Below, piece by piece: positions 36,101-50,500 of a stretch of 64,000 bases of DNA. The DNA is from Prinia subflava (lineage: Eukaryota; Chordata; Aves; Passeriformes; Cisticolidae). The position numbers and the translations under genes are program-made. Within the stretch, counting starts at the first letter, position 1; each line of letters opens with the position of its first letter. The stretch is taken from assembly GCF_021018805.1 (NCBI RefSeq), contig NC_086259.1, positions 10,902,501 through 10,966,500 of the forward strand, given 5' to 3'. The notes under the pieces are model-generated. The model was not told the DNA's origin. It ran no database searches and was given only the letters and a program-made list of their open reading frames with translations.

Positions 36101-39100
36101 TGAAATGCATTGAGAGCACAGAGCTGGGAGGGTCCCATCAGCCAGGTGTGCTACAGGACACAGCACCTGAGCAGCTGCTCTGCAGGACATTTGTGTGATG
36201 GAGCTGACCAGGAGAAGGGACTCCTGCTGTTGTTTTGGTCAGCAGAGTCAGTTGTGTCTCCCAGAGCTTTGGGATAGTTTTTTGTTTGATGTTGGTCCTA
36301 ATTACCCATTTGTCTCTCTCACTGGACATCGTTATAAATTCCCTATTACTGTTCTGCCCAAGGACCAGATTGTAAATTTGTACTGCCTGGGGCCAGATTT
36401 GGACTTCCAGCAAAAAATCCCAGGTGTGTTTTGGGAGCACTTTGCAACAGTGATGGCAAATGGCTCTGCCTTTTTCTGTGGAGGATTAACAGAGCAGCCC
36501 CTCAGCCCCAGCTGCTGCCAGGGCTCTTTGGAGGGTGGCTTTGCATATCCCCATCAATGGAGCCATGTGAGTTTAGGAGAGAACAGGGGCAGCCCAGCCT
36601 CCTCCTGTATTAAAAACTGCCTCCAGAGAAAGGTGCAAGGTGAAAAAGGTTTTTATCTCAAAATAAAAACTTCTCCACACTGGTCCTTCTGGGTGGGTTC
36701 ACTGTGGTCATTTCCCATGTGAACCCAGGGTTTTTCTCCTGAAGGGCCTGGAGCAGAGCAGGGCTTTCCCTCATTGTTGCTCAGGAAATTACTAGAGTCT
36801 CAAAATACTCTACCCTTCGGGGCTTTGTTGTTCTTAAGTGAGAAAAATATGATGAAACAAATGAATTTCACAAGGTTGTTGTTCTCCAGCTCAGTGGTGT
36901 TTCTGCTGAAACCTTGCAAGTGGGCATGTAAGCCAGGGGGGAGGAAATGTAAATGAAACTCAAACCTGTTTTCATCTTGTCTGTATTAAGATCATGGCAT
37001 TACAAATACTATCAAATGAAACTATCAGAAGCTTAATTACTTAGAATTAACTATTTCCAGAAAGATATCAACAAGGTTGCTAATTGATTAAATATTTCAA
37101 GTTGGGTAAGGAACTCTAAGGTCTAACACAACAACCTGGGACTGACCTATGATATACTCAGATGGAAGCTGATGCCTATATTTTTTAATAAAATAAAACC
37201 AAAAAAGTATCTGGGGTTTATTTTCTTTAAATAATGCACTAAAAATGCTGAACTGAAGCAAAGGTAACATTAAGGTAATATGTGTGGAGTAGGGTAAAAA
37301 ACCCTATTTTTAAATTGTCCTTATTTTAATAATCTGCAGTGTGATTACACATGAATAATGAAATGTGCTAATTTGCTATCTCTGTTACTAAATTTGTATT
37401 CAGGCGTTTTATCTAGTTTGCTCTCTAGGTTTTGCTTCTACCACTTGAAAAAGGGGTTAATTGCAATTTATCACTATTAAGAACACGTTTGCAGCAAGCA
37501 TGTGATATTTGTCAGGTGGTACAGAATTTGTTCAGAACCATTGACCTAAAATGCCCACAAGTATTGTTTCCTTTAAAGTATTAGCCTTATCTTACAGTGT
37601 AGACTCAAGCAATCTGAAAGGTAAATAATCAAAGAAAAGCTATTACCCAAGACTGCTTACAGTCCTTTAAATCAAGTGTCTATGCAAGGCTAGAGATGCT
37701 GTGGGTAATTTTAGAAACAAGCATGTGACAGCAGTTACACAGGCTCAAAAATGTTTAAATTCAATGATTATAATCAAAAAGTAATTATACACAGCACTGA
37801 AAAGAGACAGTTCAATGCATCTCAGGGATCAGTTACAACCAAAATCTGTGAACAGAAGGAGTGAGCTTGTATGACTGTCACGCAGAGCCCTACCAAATTA
37901 CCATCCACTTCGATTAACTTTCAGTGGCTGTGTCTATAGGCTGCTTGGTTAATGGTTTTCTGTCAATACTGTAAAAATGCTAACCTGTCTTTACATCTAA
38001 TCAATTTTGAAATGGCTCTTTACATAAATGGTCTATTCCTTTACTTCATTAAAAGAAAAAAAAAACAAAAACAGAAGCAATCAAATAGGATTGAACTGAA
38101 CAAGCATTTGTAAAAAAATACAATAATTAATTTTAAGTCTGTGTATTTTGAAGTAGTTGTCCTTGAGTATTGTCTTCATCACCATTTTTAAAGGGCATTG
38201 AAAATCAATGTTTCATTTTACTATCATCCATCTTTATATAGTAATAAATTAAGTGGAAAGTATTGATATTTTTGACTGAGCTTTTAAAATTTACATACTA
38301 ATGACAATTGTACCCTTGTGACTTTTTATTTCTGTTGCTGTTTACTGACACTGACTAGAGGGAAATTTCAGTCATCTGGGGACCATTTTTTCCTCTGAGG
38401 GAATAAGACAGTGTCATGTCTCTGGTTTTATATTATGCTTGAGATCTTAGCCATGGTATCTCTTGCTGGACTTCTTTTCAAAAAACAACGTAGGCAGCAA
38501 AAGTGGTTGAAATGCTTATCATGTTGCTGTGTCTTTGTGTGTTCCAGCTACAGAGATGTGAACTGCAAGCACAGCTAATGGACCCACAGGAAAACCAGGC
38601 TGTGTGGCAGGGAACTGAAAATAAAAACGCTGCTGACAAAGTAGAGGTGCCTTCATGTGCCTTTGGAAATGCAGCTGGTCTTGGGAAGAATAGGACCCCT
38701 ATCCTGGCATGTGTTTGGATGGGGGATTGAGGAATATAGAGCTAGGATTGTTGGTCCAGTCTTATCCTTTCTGGGTATTTTTCCTTTGTATGCCAGACTC
38801 ATGAGAAATATCTGGGTTGTATGATAGCCAAAGAAACCTAAATCCAATTTATAAAAGAAGGAAGCCTTTGTGGCTTCTATGATCCTTTTAAAATTTATTA
38901 TTTAGAGTATAGCTTAAGAATAGAGCAGGAAGTTCAGAGGGGTTATTTTTAGCTATGTGTGAATATTTGAAAAAAATTTTTGTAATATTTCAACTGAAAG
39001 CTGCAAGTGACTTTGACAGTATTTGCTCTACCTTTGTTCACTTCCTGGGAACATTTTGAGCTCTTTTCTGTGAATGAAAACATTTGCAGACAGAACTCAT

Positions 39101-39929
39101 GGTTGTAAATTAATGGTGCCAAAAGTACGTTGTTGTCTAGTGCATTCCTTGCTGGCATGGGAATCTGCAAACCCCACAGAGCAGGGAGAGAGGGAGAAGC
39201 TGCCTGGCTCAGGTGAGGAAGTGCTGAGCAAAAGGTGCTGATTGCCCAAAGGACTTATATTCAAAGCAATAGCTGTGGTAAGAAACCTGACAGCCAAGCT
39301 CTGGCAGCAGTTTCCTGACATGATCCATTTGCTGAGTAGTTCTAAACAGCAAATAGACACACGAGCTCCTGCACTATTTGTGGATAATTTGCAAGGATGG
39401 AGTCACATTTTTTTAATAACTAGTTCATTGCATATGTCTCACTAATAGTTATTTTCTACTGTTTTTTCCCTACAAAATAAATTCTGTGACATTTCTTCTG
39501 CTAACCACATGATTTGTTTAGGCAGGCAGGATTTATTTTCACTTTTGAATATCTTCTAATTAATGTGATGAGTATCAATTCTTAGTTTATTGACTAAAAA
39601 TGTCCATTGCTGTGTTAGCTTTCCCTTTTAGTAACATACAGGTAGAAAACAAACGACTTTGCACTGTAGGATTAAACCAAATATTGACAGGGCAACCTTG
39701 CTGGATTTTCTGAAAAGAAAATCCACCTACTTCTGGATATAAGTAGATGTGTTCATGTAAGAGAGTGCAAATACTGTACTGGAATATGTTAAGTGAGTAC
39801 AGCAGTTTAATGACAAATAGTATGCCAAAGGCCAGGTTCTGAAATGCTTTGGAATGGATCTTATTCCAGAAATCTCTCTCACTGAAGTAAAAAGGTTTCC
39901 TCTGAGTAACTCATGAGGGGTTTGTAATT
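30101..39929. other. Non-coding stretch, mixed composition
   Basis: A GC-rich patch at about 30340-30640 gives overlapping open frames but no gene. AT-rich unique DNA follows. A CA/CATA-rich run lies at 31493-31515, A runs at about 31772-31783 and 34158-34172, and a TG-rich run near 34522-34534. The 34.92-35.16 kb part has two TAATTA words (35041-35046 and 35081-35086) in unique DNA. The 175-codon open frame at 36195-36722 is not recognised as any protein and lacks exon signals. The 37.0-38.5 kb part is strongly AT-rich and unique and could be conserved non-coding sequence. Confidence 0.4.
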
Positions 39930-40090
39930 TGGGTAGGAAAGGGTCTCAGGAGGTCTCTTGTCCAACCTCCTGCTGAAAGAAGTCAGTTGTGGTCTTTGAA
40001 GTGGTTATTCAGGGCTTTTTCTTGTTGGTTCTTGCAAACCTTTAAGGTTGGAGATTGTATGACCTCCCTGGGTAACCTGTGCCCTTGCTT
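39930..40090 (-). mobile_element. CR1 LINE fragment, minus strand, old copy
   Basis: The + strand reads GGAAAGGGTCTCAGGAGGTC, TTGTCCAACCTCCTGCTGAA, AGGGCTTTTTCTTGTTGG, AAGGTTGGAGATTGTATGAC and CTCCCTGGGTAACCTGTGCC. Each block corresponds in order to the reverse-complemented CR1 3' region (GGTC.TCTGGTCCAACC.., GGATGGAGACTCCACAACCTC, GGGCAACCTGTTCCAGTG). Divergence is high and the terminal octamers are lost. The GC-rich DNA after it (to about 40440) may be a further decayed part, but I cannot align it. Confidence 0.85.
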
Positions 40091-41440
40091 GTTGCTCCTC
40101 ATTTCCAGTCCTTATGTCACCTGTAGCCCATGGTGCCTCATTTTCCCACCGTGTACGGCTGTGGCCTGGCCCTGGCTCCATCTCTTTGCTACCCCCGGCA
40201 CAGGCTCTGGTCCCCCAAGGTCTTCTCCTCCCTGGGCCAGGTGAGAGCACTCCCATACCAGCCCTTGCAGGGCAGGCATTCCCTCCCCAGCTGCCTGCTG
40301 GACCTGCCCTGCAGCCCTCCAGGGCTGTGCAGAGGATGGGGCAGAGCAGGACCTGCTGTGCTGCTCTGGGCTGTGCCCAGCACCAAAAGCTGCCCCACAG
40401 CAGCACCTCTGCCACTGCTTGCTTGGCACTGAGCTGGCTCCTCTAGCCAAGGGGATGGCTACAGGCTCCAGGGCAAAATCCCAAGAGGATAATTCTCAGT
40501 CCTTCACAGTGCTGAGTGACTCTCCAGCCCTGGTGCCACTTCTCCCTCAGGTGGGTGCTAAACCCTCTGGAAGGGAGCCCTGGGACACGACTAAGTCACA
40601 GTGTGCTCACAGCAATGCTTTGGTAGCTGCACTGTACTCATGCCAGGTTTGGTTGTTTTTTTCCCTGTGAGCAAACAGTGCCTCAGTCATAAAGGCTAAT
40701 TTTCACAGTAATATTGATTGCCTGCAACACGCTCAATTCTAGTTTAGATTCCACAGGATAAAGACGCAGCAGCGCTGATGTGTTTTTTCCCTCTGGAACT
40801 TGAAGGGTACTGGAAAAGACAAATACAAAAGAAATTGTGCACCAAGGTACAGACAAACCATATGTTGGCTGCAGCTCTCCCCAGGGCAAGGTGCTAAGTT
40901 TGTTTACATTTTGCCAAGACAGCAATAAAATTGTTTGTTTACAGATGACAGGGAGAAATGGGATGTCCTTAAAGGCTAGCTATGCATGGGGATGCAAACA
41001 GCACACAGAGGCACAGCTTGGAGCAAAGTGCAATTAATGCTTCCTGGAAAGCCCCCAACCCCCTCCATTTTGGGGGCTAGACAATCTTGTGGGTCATTAT
41101 GCAGGATTATAAAAATATTAGGGCTGATGAAAGTTTGCCTTCTCCAGTTTCCCAGTGAACGATGCACTGCGCTATTGGATCCCACTGGCCAGGATGTGCC
41201 TCGCAGCCCTGTCTGTGTGCAGAGGACAGAAAATATGAGAGGTGTGCAGAAGGACTCACTTTCATCAAAGTATCAGTTTCCAGGATAGTTTGGAAGCCCA
41301 CAGCATTATTGTATTACACATTGCACAGAAGCGTGCCTTGTTCATTTTTTTTAGTGTTTTAGAAATAAAAGACTTTTCTTCCAAATTGCGCTGGGAGGCA
41401 AATTCTTCAACAGTGTAATAGAAAATGTTAGACAATATTC
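40091..41440. other. GC-rich patch, then unique non-coding DNA
   Basis: 40091-40560 is GC-rich with overlapping open frames of 80-136 codons on both strands, so none is credible alone. It might be decayed CR1 sequence continuing from the copy before it. The rest is unique DNA without recognised features. Confidence 0.35.
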
Positions 41441-44400
41441 CTTACTGGAGCTATTGACATTTTTGGTAGTCGTGACACTTTGATTTTTCTCAAAACATAT
41501 GGATCAAGCCTGAGTGTGTTATTGGACAGGAAGAGCTGATGAAAGGCCTTCCTTTATCTTTCTTTGTATTTCTTTCCCCCTCTGTTTGTTCATGGCTTTT
41601 TCTCTGAATATAATCGCGGTTTTCTTATGCTGCCCAGGGAGTCGTTATTGCCTTACTAAATATTTTATAGTGCACAGTGCACCATACCTGCCAACTGGTT
41701 ATTATTTGTTATATGAAAAAATCGGGAGTAGCATCTGAAAAGGAGTGTGCTTTAAAATTTCAAAACTACACACAGAATAATTTTAAACCCTTAAGTTGGA
41801 TGTCAGACTGGGTTTGTTTGTTGGTTCAGATTGTTTTTTTTTTTGTTCGCTTGAAAAGGATCTGTATAGTTTTTGGGGAGGTTCCCCTCTCTTTTTGGTA
41901 TTGTGCCTCTCTGATTCCAAGCACTTGTTTCCTCACAGTTTCACTTCCTATTTGTTCAAAAGGGAAAAGTTCAAAGCCACTCTGACAGCTGAGGGAAAAG
42001 CTTGCTGAATACTAACCCTCAAGTGTCTGTCTTGTCCTGACCTTGAGAAAGTAGCAGTAAACTGTTCTATTGCAAACACCACATGTGTGTTTTGTTAGAC
42101 CAGGTTAGGAGGGGTCAGAGCTCACCTGAGGCTTGGACTGCAGATTTAGACTGCTTCTCAGCAGCATAATGTATTTTTAAAAAGGGACATTCTCGCCTTT
42201 GTATGGGCCTAATATAGGCTCTGTTTAAAAACCTGTCAAAATCCCAAGCACACACTCCATAAAATATAAATAAGTACTTACTGTTTGCAGATGTTGCTTG
42301 TTTTTCATAATGTTTGTATTTGAAGTCCCGAATCCCCGCTTCCTGTCAGAGCCAGCCCTGTTGCTTTGGTCCATTTATTTCTGAAGGAACGGGAAGGACT
42401 TCAAAATGCAATTTCTCAATGAAGACACTTTCTGTCAGACCTGTCAGCATTCGCAGCACAATTACCTTTTTTCAGACCAAGGCTAGCGTTTATGGCTTTG
42501 ACTGCATGCACAACCTCTCTTCCCCCCAGCTCAGCTAAAGCAGTTGCTGTTTTTTAAAATACTCCCACTTGCCATAAATTGTGCCTTTAGGTTCTTTCAA
42601 AGCAACAGGATAACTTATCAGACCTTTCTCCTATTTGCATGTTTTAATTCCTTTGATAATGGATACGAAGTATATTGTGGGGAACAATTCTGTCCTGGGA
42701 AAAGGGATAGATCAGATTTTTTCATGTGCAATCTATCAAGCATCTCCCTCGGTAAGGTGAGCTCTGTCGAGCCATTTCTCAAAAGAGGAGAAAAAAGACA
42801 GGGGAAAAGGAATTGTTTCAGAAACACCGTGACCAGCTCGCCTCGAAAGAAAAACAGCATTTTCTGACCTACTATCTGTCTGAAGAGTAGGTATAGATCA
42901 TTTTTAGAGGACCATCAAACTTAGTCCCAAGAGAATTTTCTCAGATTTGGATTGAGCTTCTCTTCTACCCACATTATAAGAAATAATGCTTCTGATAGTT
43001 AATTTATCTGGGATTATATAAGGCATGTTTTGAGTTATTTCTCATACCAGAAATTTGAATCTACCTGTTTGGGTATAGGACTTCAGAAGTACTTCTTTTG
43101 CTCAGACCTTTTTGCATAGGGGTGTATTTGCCATGTGTGATGGATATGTACGGGCTGAGGTGAACAGCATAGCAGGTAATTCCTGGGCATCCCACTGCTC
43201 AGCCCTCCTCCAGAATCCCACAGCACTAGGAGTGTGTTTTATCTGCAATGTGTATTTCCCCACTCAGTGAGGAAACCTTACCTTCATCTGCCTGCTTTAG
43301 CCACCATTTTTTCCTGCTAAATCCCTTTCTCTAAGTGCCTCCTCTCCCGGGTTAACCTCTCCTCCAGCAGCAGGCTCTTCAGTGTGCAATGCCACCACAC
43401 TGCTGGCAAGGAGAGGGGGAGAAGAAAAGCCTCTCCTTTGTATTACAAATTCAAAGGGTCATTATTCCATCGTTCCCCATGGACGAATGTGTGAAGATTA
43501 TTGTGGGAAGTTAGTATTTATTCTGAAACCCTAATATGATCCTCTTGAACATTTTAATAATGCATCCTCTGGGGTCCGTGCTGCAAGTGTTTAAAAGGAA
43601 GCAGAATGGGTTAGCATTGGATGGCTGCTGCTTTGCTGGAATAGTCTAAGTTGTGGGGTTGCTTTTGATCAGTCCCTGCTTAAAAAAAAAAAAGAAAAAA
43701 AGCAGAAGTCCCTTTGCCCCCTTCCTCACCAGCCTAGAGTTCTTTTATCAGTTACATTGATCTAGAAGCAAGAACAAGGCCACAGTATTATATGTCCACA
43801 TTTGTTACACTGATTTACGAGTTTCTTAATTCTAAGACCCTTACCTTATCAATAGCCTCAGGAAGTGCTAAATCCCTGATATTAAGCAGAGAAAGAAAAC
43901 ATTTAGCATCAAAATAGGTGGGGTTTTTTTCTTTTTTTTTTTTTTTATTTCTTGGAGACAAACACAGGATAAACAGCATTCACTTGCAATTTGCTGCTTT
44001 CACTGGAATTTTAAAGCTTCCCTAATGTGCGTTGTTTCTGTAGGGTCTGATTATAAACATATGTGTGGGACAACACACATGCATGCTCGGATCAGGTCAG
44101 TGGAGCTTTCTTCATCTTTAAAGCTCCAAAACCATAAATCAAGATGAAAATACTCCAGCCAGGAGCTTTACCAATTGATACAATTTTAAAATAGGCCGCT
44201 GCTAAGGCTTGGGGGAAAGCTGACATGATGACTTTTATAATAGCAGAACGTTTAAGGTTACAGAAATAAAAGGAAGAGGATGAAATCAGTCGCGTTGATC
44301 TTAGCCTGCAGGCTCTCTCAGCTAACTCGAAGCTCCAGCAATTATTTCTGCTCTGGCTTTTCCCCCTTTTTTCCAGCAGTCTGTTTGAAATGAAGCAGAA

Positions 44401-44500
44401 CCAGGCATGGCAAGCTTATCAGTGTCGTTAGCTGACAGGGAGCACATCACACCTGCTTTTACTTGCTAGTTTTTCAGGCACTTTATGCCACAGAAGAATG
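41441..44500. other. Candidate conserved non-coding (enhancer-like) block
   Basis: Three kilobases with no recognisable repeat apart from a T run (43924-43946) and an A-rich run (43682-43700). It is AT-rich but keeps scattered CpGs in short unique motifs. At 42633-42657 an octamer-type ATTTGCAT (POU factor site) lies 9 bases from a CCTTTGAT word (TCF/LEF type). 44180-44360 has the same unique, motif-dense look. What is seen is repeat-free unique sequence with plausible factor sites. That it is a conserved enhancer cluster is inference and untested. Confidence 0.3.
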
Positions 44501-47500
44501 TTGATTTTGTTCTTATAATGTGTAAAGATTCATTTATTTCACCTTTTGAACTTGACAGAGCCACTCAGTTTTGATGGGAGTTTGTTTTCAACCTGGCATT
44601 TGGAAAACCCTGGCAATTACTGGACTGTGGCCCAAGGCTGCCTTGATAAAATATAGAGATGATCAAACCCAAGAGGCGATGGGCTGAAGCACCCAGCCAC
44701 TGAGAGCCTGTGGGACTCAGGCTGAGGCTCAGATGTGCCAATGTCACCCTGGTCATGGTACAGCTGCTCCATGGCCCCTCACCAGAGCATCAGGGCTTGG
44801 AATCCTGCAGGAACAGTGGAGGAGTCCTGGGTAGAAGTGACAGAAAAGACAGGGCAAGGAAGCTTCTCTTCATTATTGTCACCTTTGGGGGTTTTAGTCT
44901 TACCTGAGTTTTCTAATTTCTCCTTAGAGAAAACCTGGAGTGTTACAGTTGTTGCCTGAGGTGCAGTTATTTTAGCAGCTCCTGCCCAGTTTATTATGGA
45001 ATCGTGCAAGATTAGGAGGATCATAATCCACCATAAGAGGTCTAACCCATCTTTTCCAAAAACCTGTTCCCATCTGTGGCACAGATAGGTCATTCTTTCT
45101 GTGCTTTGCAGTCAGGCCCATCTAATCACACTGCTCAAGGAGCAAAGGAATTCATTCACCCAGAGGGTCCCATTACAAGATATTCTGTCATCTCCATTTT
45201 AAACCTGTGAAAGCCTTATTTTGAGTGTCACTGCCAAATGTGATAACAGGAGTCTTGCCCTGTGAAGAGAGCTCAAGTATCTGGGATCAGTGCTATGTAA
45301 TTGTTCTTACACAGACCTACTTTCAGTTGCACAATGATGCTTGCAGGATTTGAGCTTGTAGCATTGAAAGCAGTAGGATCCTCTCTGCTGACTTTTAATG
45401 AGAACAGCTCAGACCTTCACTAAAGCTGGCACTCAGGCAAAAGATTTCAAATGTTTCTTGAAGCTATTGTTGTTTTCTAGCCAAACAACCTACTATTGAC
45501 AATTTTGTAACTCTCAAATACTTGCAGATAGCTGGCTAATAGACAGACATGCCATGTCCAAATTCCAGGTGCTCTTTCAAAGCCGGTACTGTGTCAGAGC
45601 TCTGCTTTCCACAGGCAGGCAGTCAGGTTCTGAATATATCCTTCCTGATGGGATCCCTCTACATTTGATCCTTTGGAGTGAATCTCATTGAAGAAATTCA
45701 GAATAAATCTGGACTGTGAGCCTATAATGTGAACATACCCAGCCATGCTCTCTAAATGGTGAGGAATAAAAGCCAGGGAAAGAGATGGATGTAGAAGCAT
45801 TTCTGGCGATTGTTTGCTTAGAGAACAGCTAAATATTCATATACATATGAAATAATTTGGTGTGCCTGAGATGGACTCCTTGGCAGAATATAAGCTATTT
45901 TAATAAATTCCTGCGATCAAATCTAGATTACAAAGTGCTGGGGTTGTTTATAGGGTGAGGGGAACTGATCAAGGACTGGACTGCCATGAACTGGAGGCTT
46001 TGTTCTGCCCTTGGAGCAGACAGGAGGGAGCCTGGCTCCCAAAATCATCTTTTCCTTCCTCCACCCCTCTATGATAGAGCCCATCTGAAGGGATATTCTC
46101 CATAACCCCTGTGGGCTACAGAGGAAAGAGGGAGAAGCCTGAGGCTGCAGAAACCCTTGCACACTCCCAGCTTTACATGGGGCATAATGCCTGCCCTCCT
46201 GGGCAAGGATGGAGAGAAAAGGAAGGGCTGAAACTTTCATTTTGAGCTAAGCTTGTGGAACCCAAGAGAATATTGCTGGGAATGACCTCGAGGAGGTGTC
46301 TGTAGAAAAACCTGGGCTTCAGGAAACACTGAGGTCTGTGTGGGCAGGGTTTGGCTCTTTGTCTTAATTTGAGGAGTGCCTGTGACTCCACCTAATGCTT
46401 ATTTTCCTGAGTCCAGAGATAAATATCTCAAAGGACTGCATGATAGACATGCAGCAGAAACAATTTAAGTGCTGCTTATAGTGTCATGAAACAAAACCAG
46501 ATTCTCTGCCAGCTGCTTTCTTTATCAGCTCTTCTGGGAAGATTTTCCTGCGTTTTGAAACACATGGCTTTTTCTTAAAGTGCTAAACAAGGGGTTTTAA
46601 TAAACCTGGATAATTTACTGGTTTATTTGGTTAATTGTTTGGATCAAAATCATATTAAAAAAACCCCAAACCCAAAAATATTTATTTCAGCACATGATAA
46701 TTCAGTATTACTGTATTATTATTGTTCAGCTGTATTACTTAATACATTATTTTTCTGTTTGTAATGTATTTTAAATCTGAAACAGTTAATCTGGGAATGT
46801 CTGAAATTGCACAACTAAAGATGTGATTACAGATTAAATGAAGTTTGTAAATGGAAATGCCAAGGTTGCTTATTTTCTGGACCTTTTCTCATCCTCCTTA
46901 AAGAATGCCTTGTGAAAAGGACCAGGCTAAAAATGCACAATATTTACTCCCTCCTTTCCCCACCATTTACAAGCATTCAGATTTTCTAGACTATGTGTAA
47001 GGGACAAAGAGACTGTAAATATGCCAGAAAGCTTTGTAAGTCTGCTACCATTCCACAATCAGCTGTAACTGTCCAGCATAATATGTTACACACAGGCATA
47101 AAATATGCTCCTACGTGTCTTTATAGACTATGTCTTGATGAATATTTATTATATCTCATTATTGCAAAAGTGTTCCTGTGAAAGCATCTGATTGACAATT
47201 AGTTTATTCCTGTTTTGTATCGTTTTTGTTTTGGCAGAGCCTAAAAACTGACAAGCATTTTATTATCTATATTTGGCTTCAGAAAGCTTCTGAAAATTCA
47301 CTGAAAATGTGTACATTAAAAAAAAAAAAATTACCCAAAGCAAAGTAATCTTTGTTTGACCTTAGGTTATGTTTTGTGGTATCCTAATACCACCTCCATT
47401 ATTCTCTTTAGTTTAAACTAATGGGCTGATATTATGCTGGGCAACTTTAATTAGGGTGTCTATTGCTTAGTAGGCAGCATTTTTGCTTTCAGGCAAGTAT

Positions 47501-50500
47501 GACATGTTGTACAGTGGAGACTTAATTCCTGTTTAGAGAGAAACCAGAATACATCTCAGTTGCCAAGTGCATCGTAAGCAACCAGTCTTAGAGAGAAAAA
47601 AAAAATTAAAAATGTATTCTCTCCTAGATACAAAACACCCATAATCCCATTAATGTAAATGAGTGATTACATGTGTGTGTATCACTGGGAGAATACATTG
47701 TCAGGGGATGCCAGAATTTTAGATGAGATAGAAATAGCACATGGTATAGCATTTAATGAAGAACTCAAATATTCCTGAGAAGAAAGTTCTGTGTTACTGT
47801 CAAGGTGGAATCTCTGGATTTTTATTTTTATTGTTTCATTAGAATTATAGGAGAAATAATCTCCAAGGCTCTATTTCTATATTAATAATTTTTTATCTTC
47901 AGCTTTCCTTTCATAGCTTTTTAGATTTGCCTTGCAAATTCAAGCTCACATTTACTGGAGATGACTTTAATGAAAGGTGAGTTTGTTAGATGACATTGTG
48001 GGTGCACATATATTTCTGGAGATATTTTGTTGAAATGTTACAGTCCCTAGGACACATCATACAATTCAATATCAGTGTTACTGACATATCTGTGAAAACA
48101 ATCACAAAGATAAAGAAGGTGCTCCATCATGTGTTCATTTCCATCAAATTAATAATACATGAAGTTCGCATAGTACAAAATGTCAATTATTTATTTTTTG
48201 TATATGCAAAAACCAAAAAGAGCTGTGCAGGAAGAATTTTTGTTGTCAGAAAAAGAATATGAATTTAAAAGATCAATGGTAATTGTTCCATTTTAAAATG
48301 AAAATTATTATTTTTGCAATACAGGAGAAAATGCTATAAAAATGTTTGTTTATACTATATTCTGTTGGACATTTTGTAAAAGCAGACAGAGTTTCTTCAG
48401 GCCTTTCAGAATATACATTATAAAAAATTAAGATATACACTGCCATATTCCTAACCTTTTGCATGAAAGGATTAAGGATGGAATATTTCAGTAAAAACAA
48501 GCAGTGATTTTTAAGTTATAGTAAGACATTAAGACTGGGAAAACTCAGGTGAAAAAAACCCACTGTAAACATAATGAAGTTATTGATTTTAATTTTCTGC
48601 CTTTCCCATGAAGAATGAAGCATCTGTGTAGGACAGCTGAAACAGAAAAGTGAAGGAATTGGAAATCTAGAGCAAATCTAGTGGGGGGGCTTCAATAGCT
48701 TTACGATAAATTTATTTTTTTCATATTCTTGGCTTGGAACAAAAAAAAATACTGAACAGTAGCATTAACTTAGTTATGTCTCCACAAATATACATGCTTG
48801 GACATATTTCTCATTGGTATTCAAGTATATATATGCCAGTCAGTTTAGACCATTTAGCAATAAAATGTTATTCTGAAAATGCAGACTCCTTTTCCTGTTC
48901 ACAAATGAAAACCACACAAAAGCTCACTCCTAGGGAAGATTGGGGTTTAGTGTGAATGCAATGACCATGCCCTAGATTCCTATCTGATCCTAATCTGACA
49001 AGTTATTTAGTTTCTTTATGCCAGTAAAATAACAAATAATTTCTTGCCTATAAATAGACTTGTTCTAAAGTTGGTTTTACAGAAGAGGTCATTATATCCT
49101 ACAATGAAGTCTTCAGCAAAAACGTATTTTGCTGTTGTCAAAATTGTTATATGAAAAATGCTGACTAAATTAATTTCTTTGGGATTGTATTATGGTTTTC
49201 TGTGGAAGTTTAGCAATCTGTGCAATTGAAAAATTGCAAGTCAAAAAATTTTTATTTTGAAAAGTTTCAGTTCTGGTACGTTAAAATTCTATGAAGAAAT
49301 TTAAACCAGAAGTCATAGCAAAATGCCTGAGCTGCAATGCAGACATATGAACATCAAGGAACTGGAAATTCTGGGGTGTTTTTTCCATTTTTTACTGTGT
49401 CTGTGACCTAAATAGTGATTTGCTTTATCTCTGCTTTTGTCTTCTATCTCTACAACAGTGCTGTGAAGATTAATCCATTAGTGATTGTAAAGGGCTTGTA
49501 TTAGTAGTGGTGGTGTAGTCATGATAGTCTTAGAATAAAAGTGAGGCAAGATATTTAGGGAAGATTCAGTATCTCTTATTAGTTATAGACATTATAAACA
49601 TTAGGCAGATAGACATTAGAATTCTATTAGACATACTTATAGAGAAACAGATAAAAAATGGACATGCAAGCTTTTCAGGTCTGAAATACAAGCAGCAGCC
49701 TTGGTACAATCAGATGAGCTGTTCTGGAACTCACAGAGCTCTCCCTATCCAGGCAGCCCCCAGCTCCCCTGTCAGCCTTGGAGGGCCAGGGCTGCTGAGA
49801 AAAGCTGTGGGAATGCACAGCATTGCTGCTGCCAGAACCTTCAGAACCTGGGGGTAATAGTTCTGGTAGCTGAGGAGCAAAAAACAAGGCAGTGTGTAGC
49901 ATGTTAGGGGTCTTGTGCTACAGATTCCCTCGGAGTGAGAATTAGAGACCCACTTGCTAAGGACAGTCAGTGGAAAATGGAGTTCCTCTTGCAGTACACA
50001 GGAGCTACTGCTGCTTGTGCTGACAGTATTTAAAACCGTCAAAACTATTTAAAACCATCATTTTTTGCCAGGAAATAAAAGGATGACTACGTGAAGTCAA
50101 ATATGTGTGCAAATTCATATTTGTGGGGGAATCCACTTTGAGCTTCTTTGAGAAATATACCAAATTTGCATGCTCCTAAGTAAGACAATAATATCCTGAA
50201 ATGAAGATCACTTACTTATCTTAAAATAAAGGAATGACATTCAGTGATTCTTTGGCAAAAGAGGTAGAGACGAGTCACCATGTCTCATTTACAGCATTCT
50301 GGTGTTGAGGAGCTGCAGTTACAGACTCAGATGCTTCACTGGGCTCAAGAACATCACTGGTGCTGTACAAGCAGGCAGGTCAGGCCTGTGAGTCAGGAGA
50401 ACAGAAATACACAAACACTGAGGGTCAGAGCGACAAACAGAGCCTTTAGCACATCTAAGCTACCCAGGACTTGGCACACTCTGTATGGGTGCAACAGTAA

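Noticed and set aside
36195..36722. 175-codon + strand open frame
   Set aside because: No recognisable family, no acceptor or donor around it, no promoter. Length is compatible with chance in this window.
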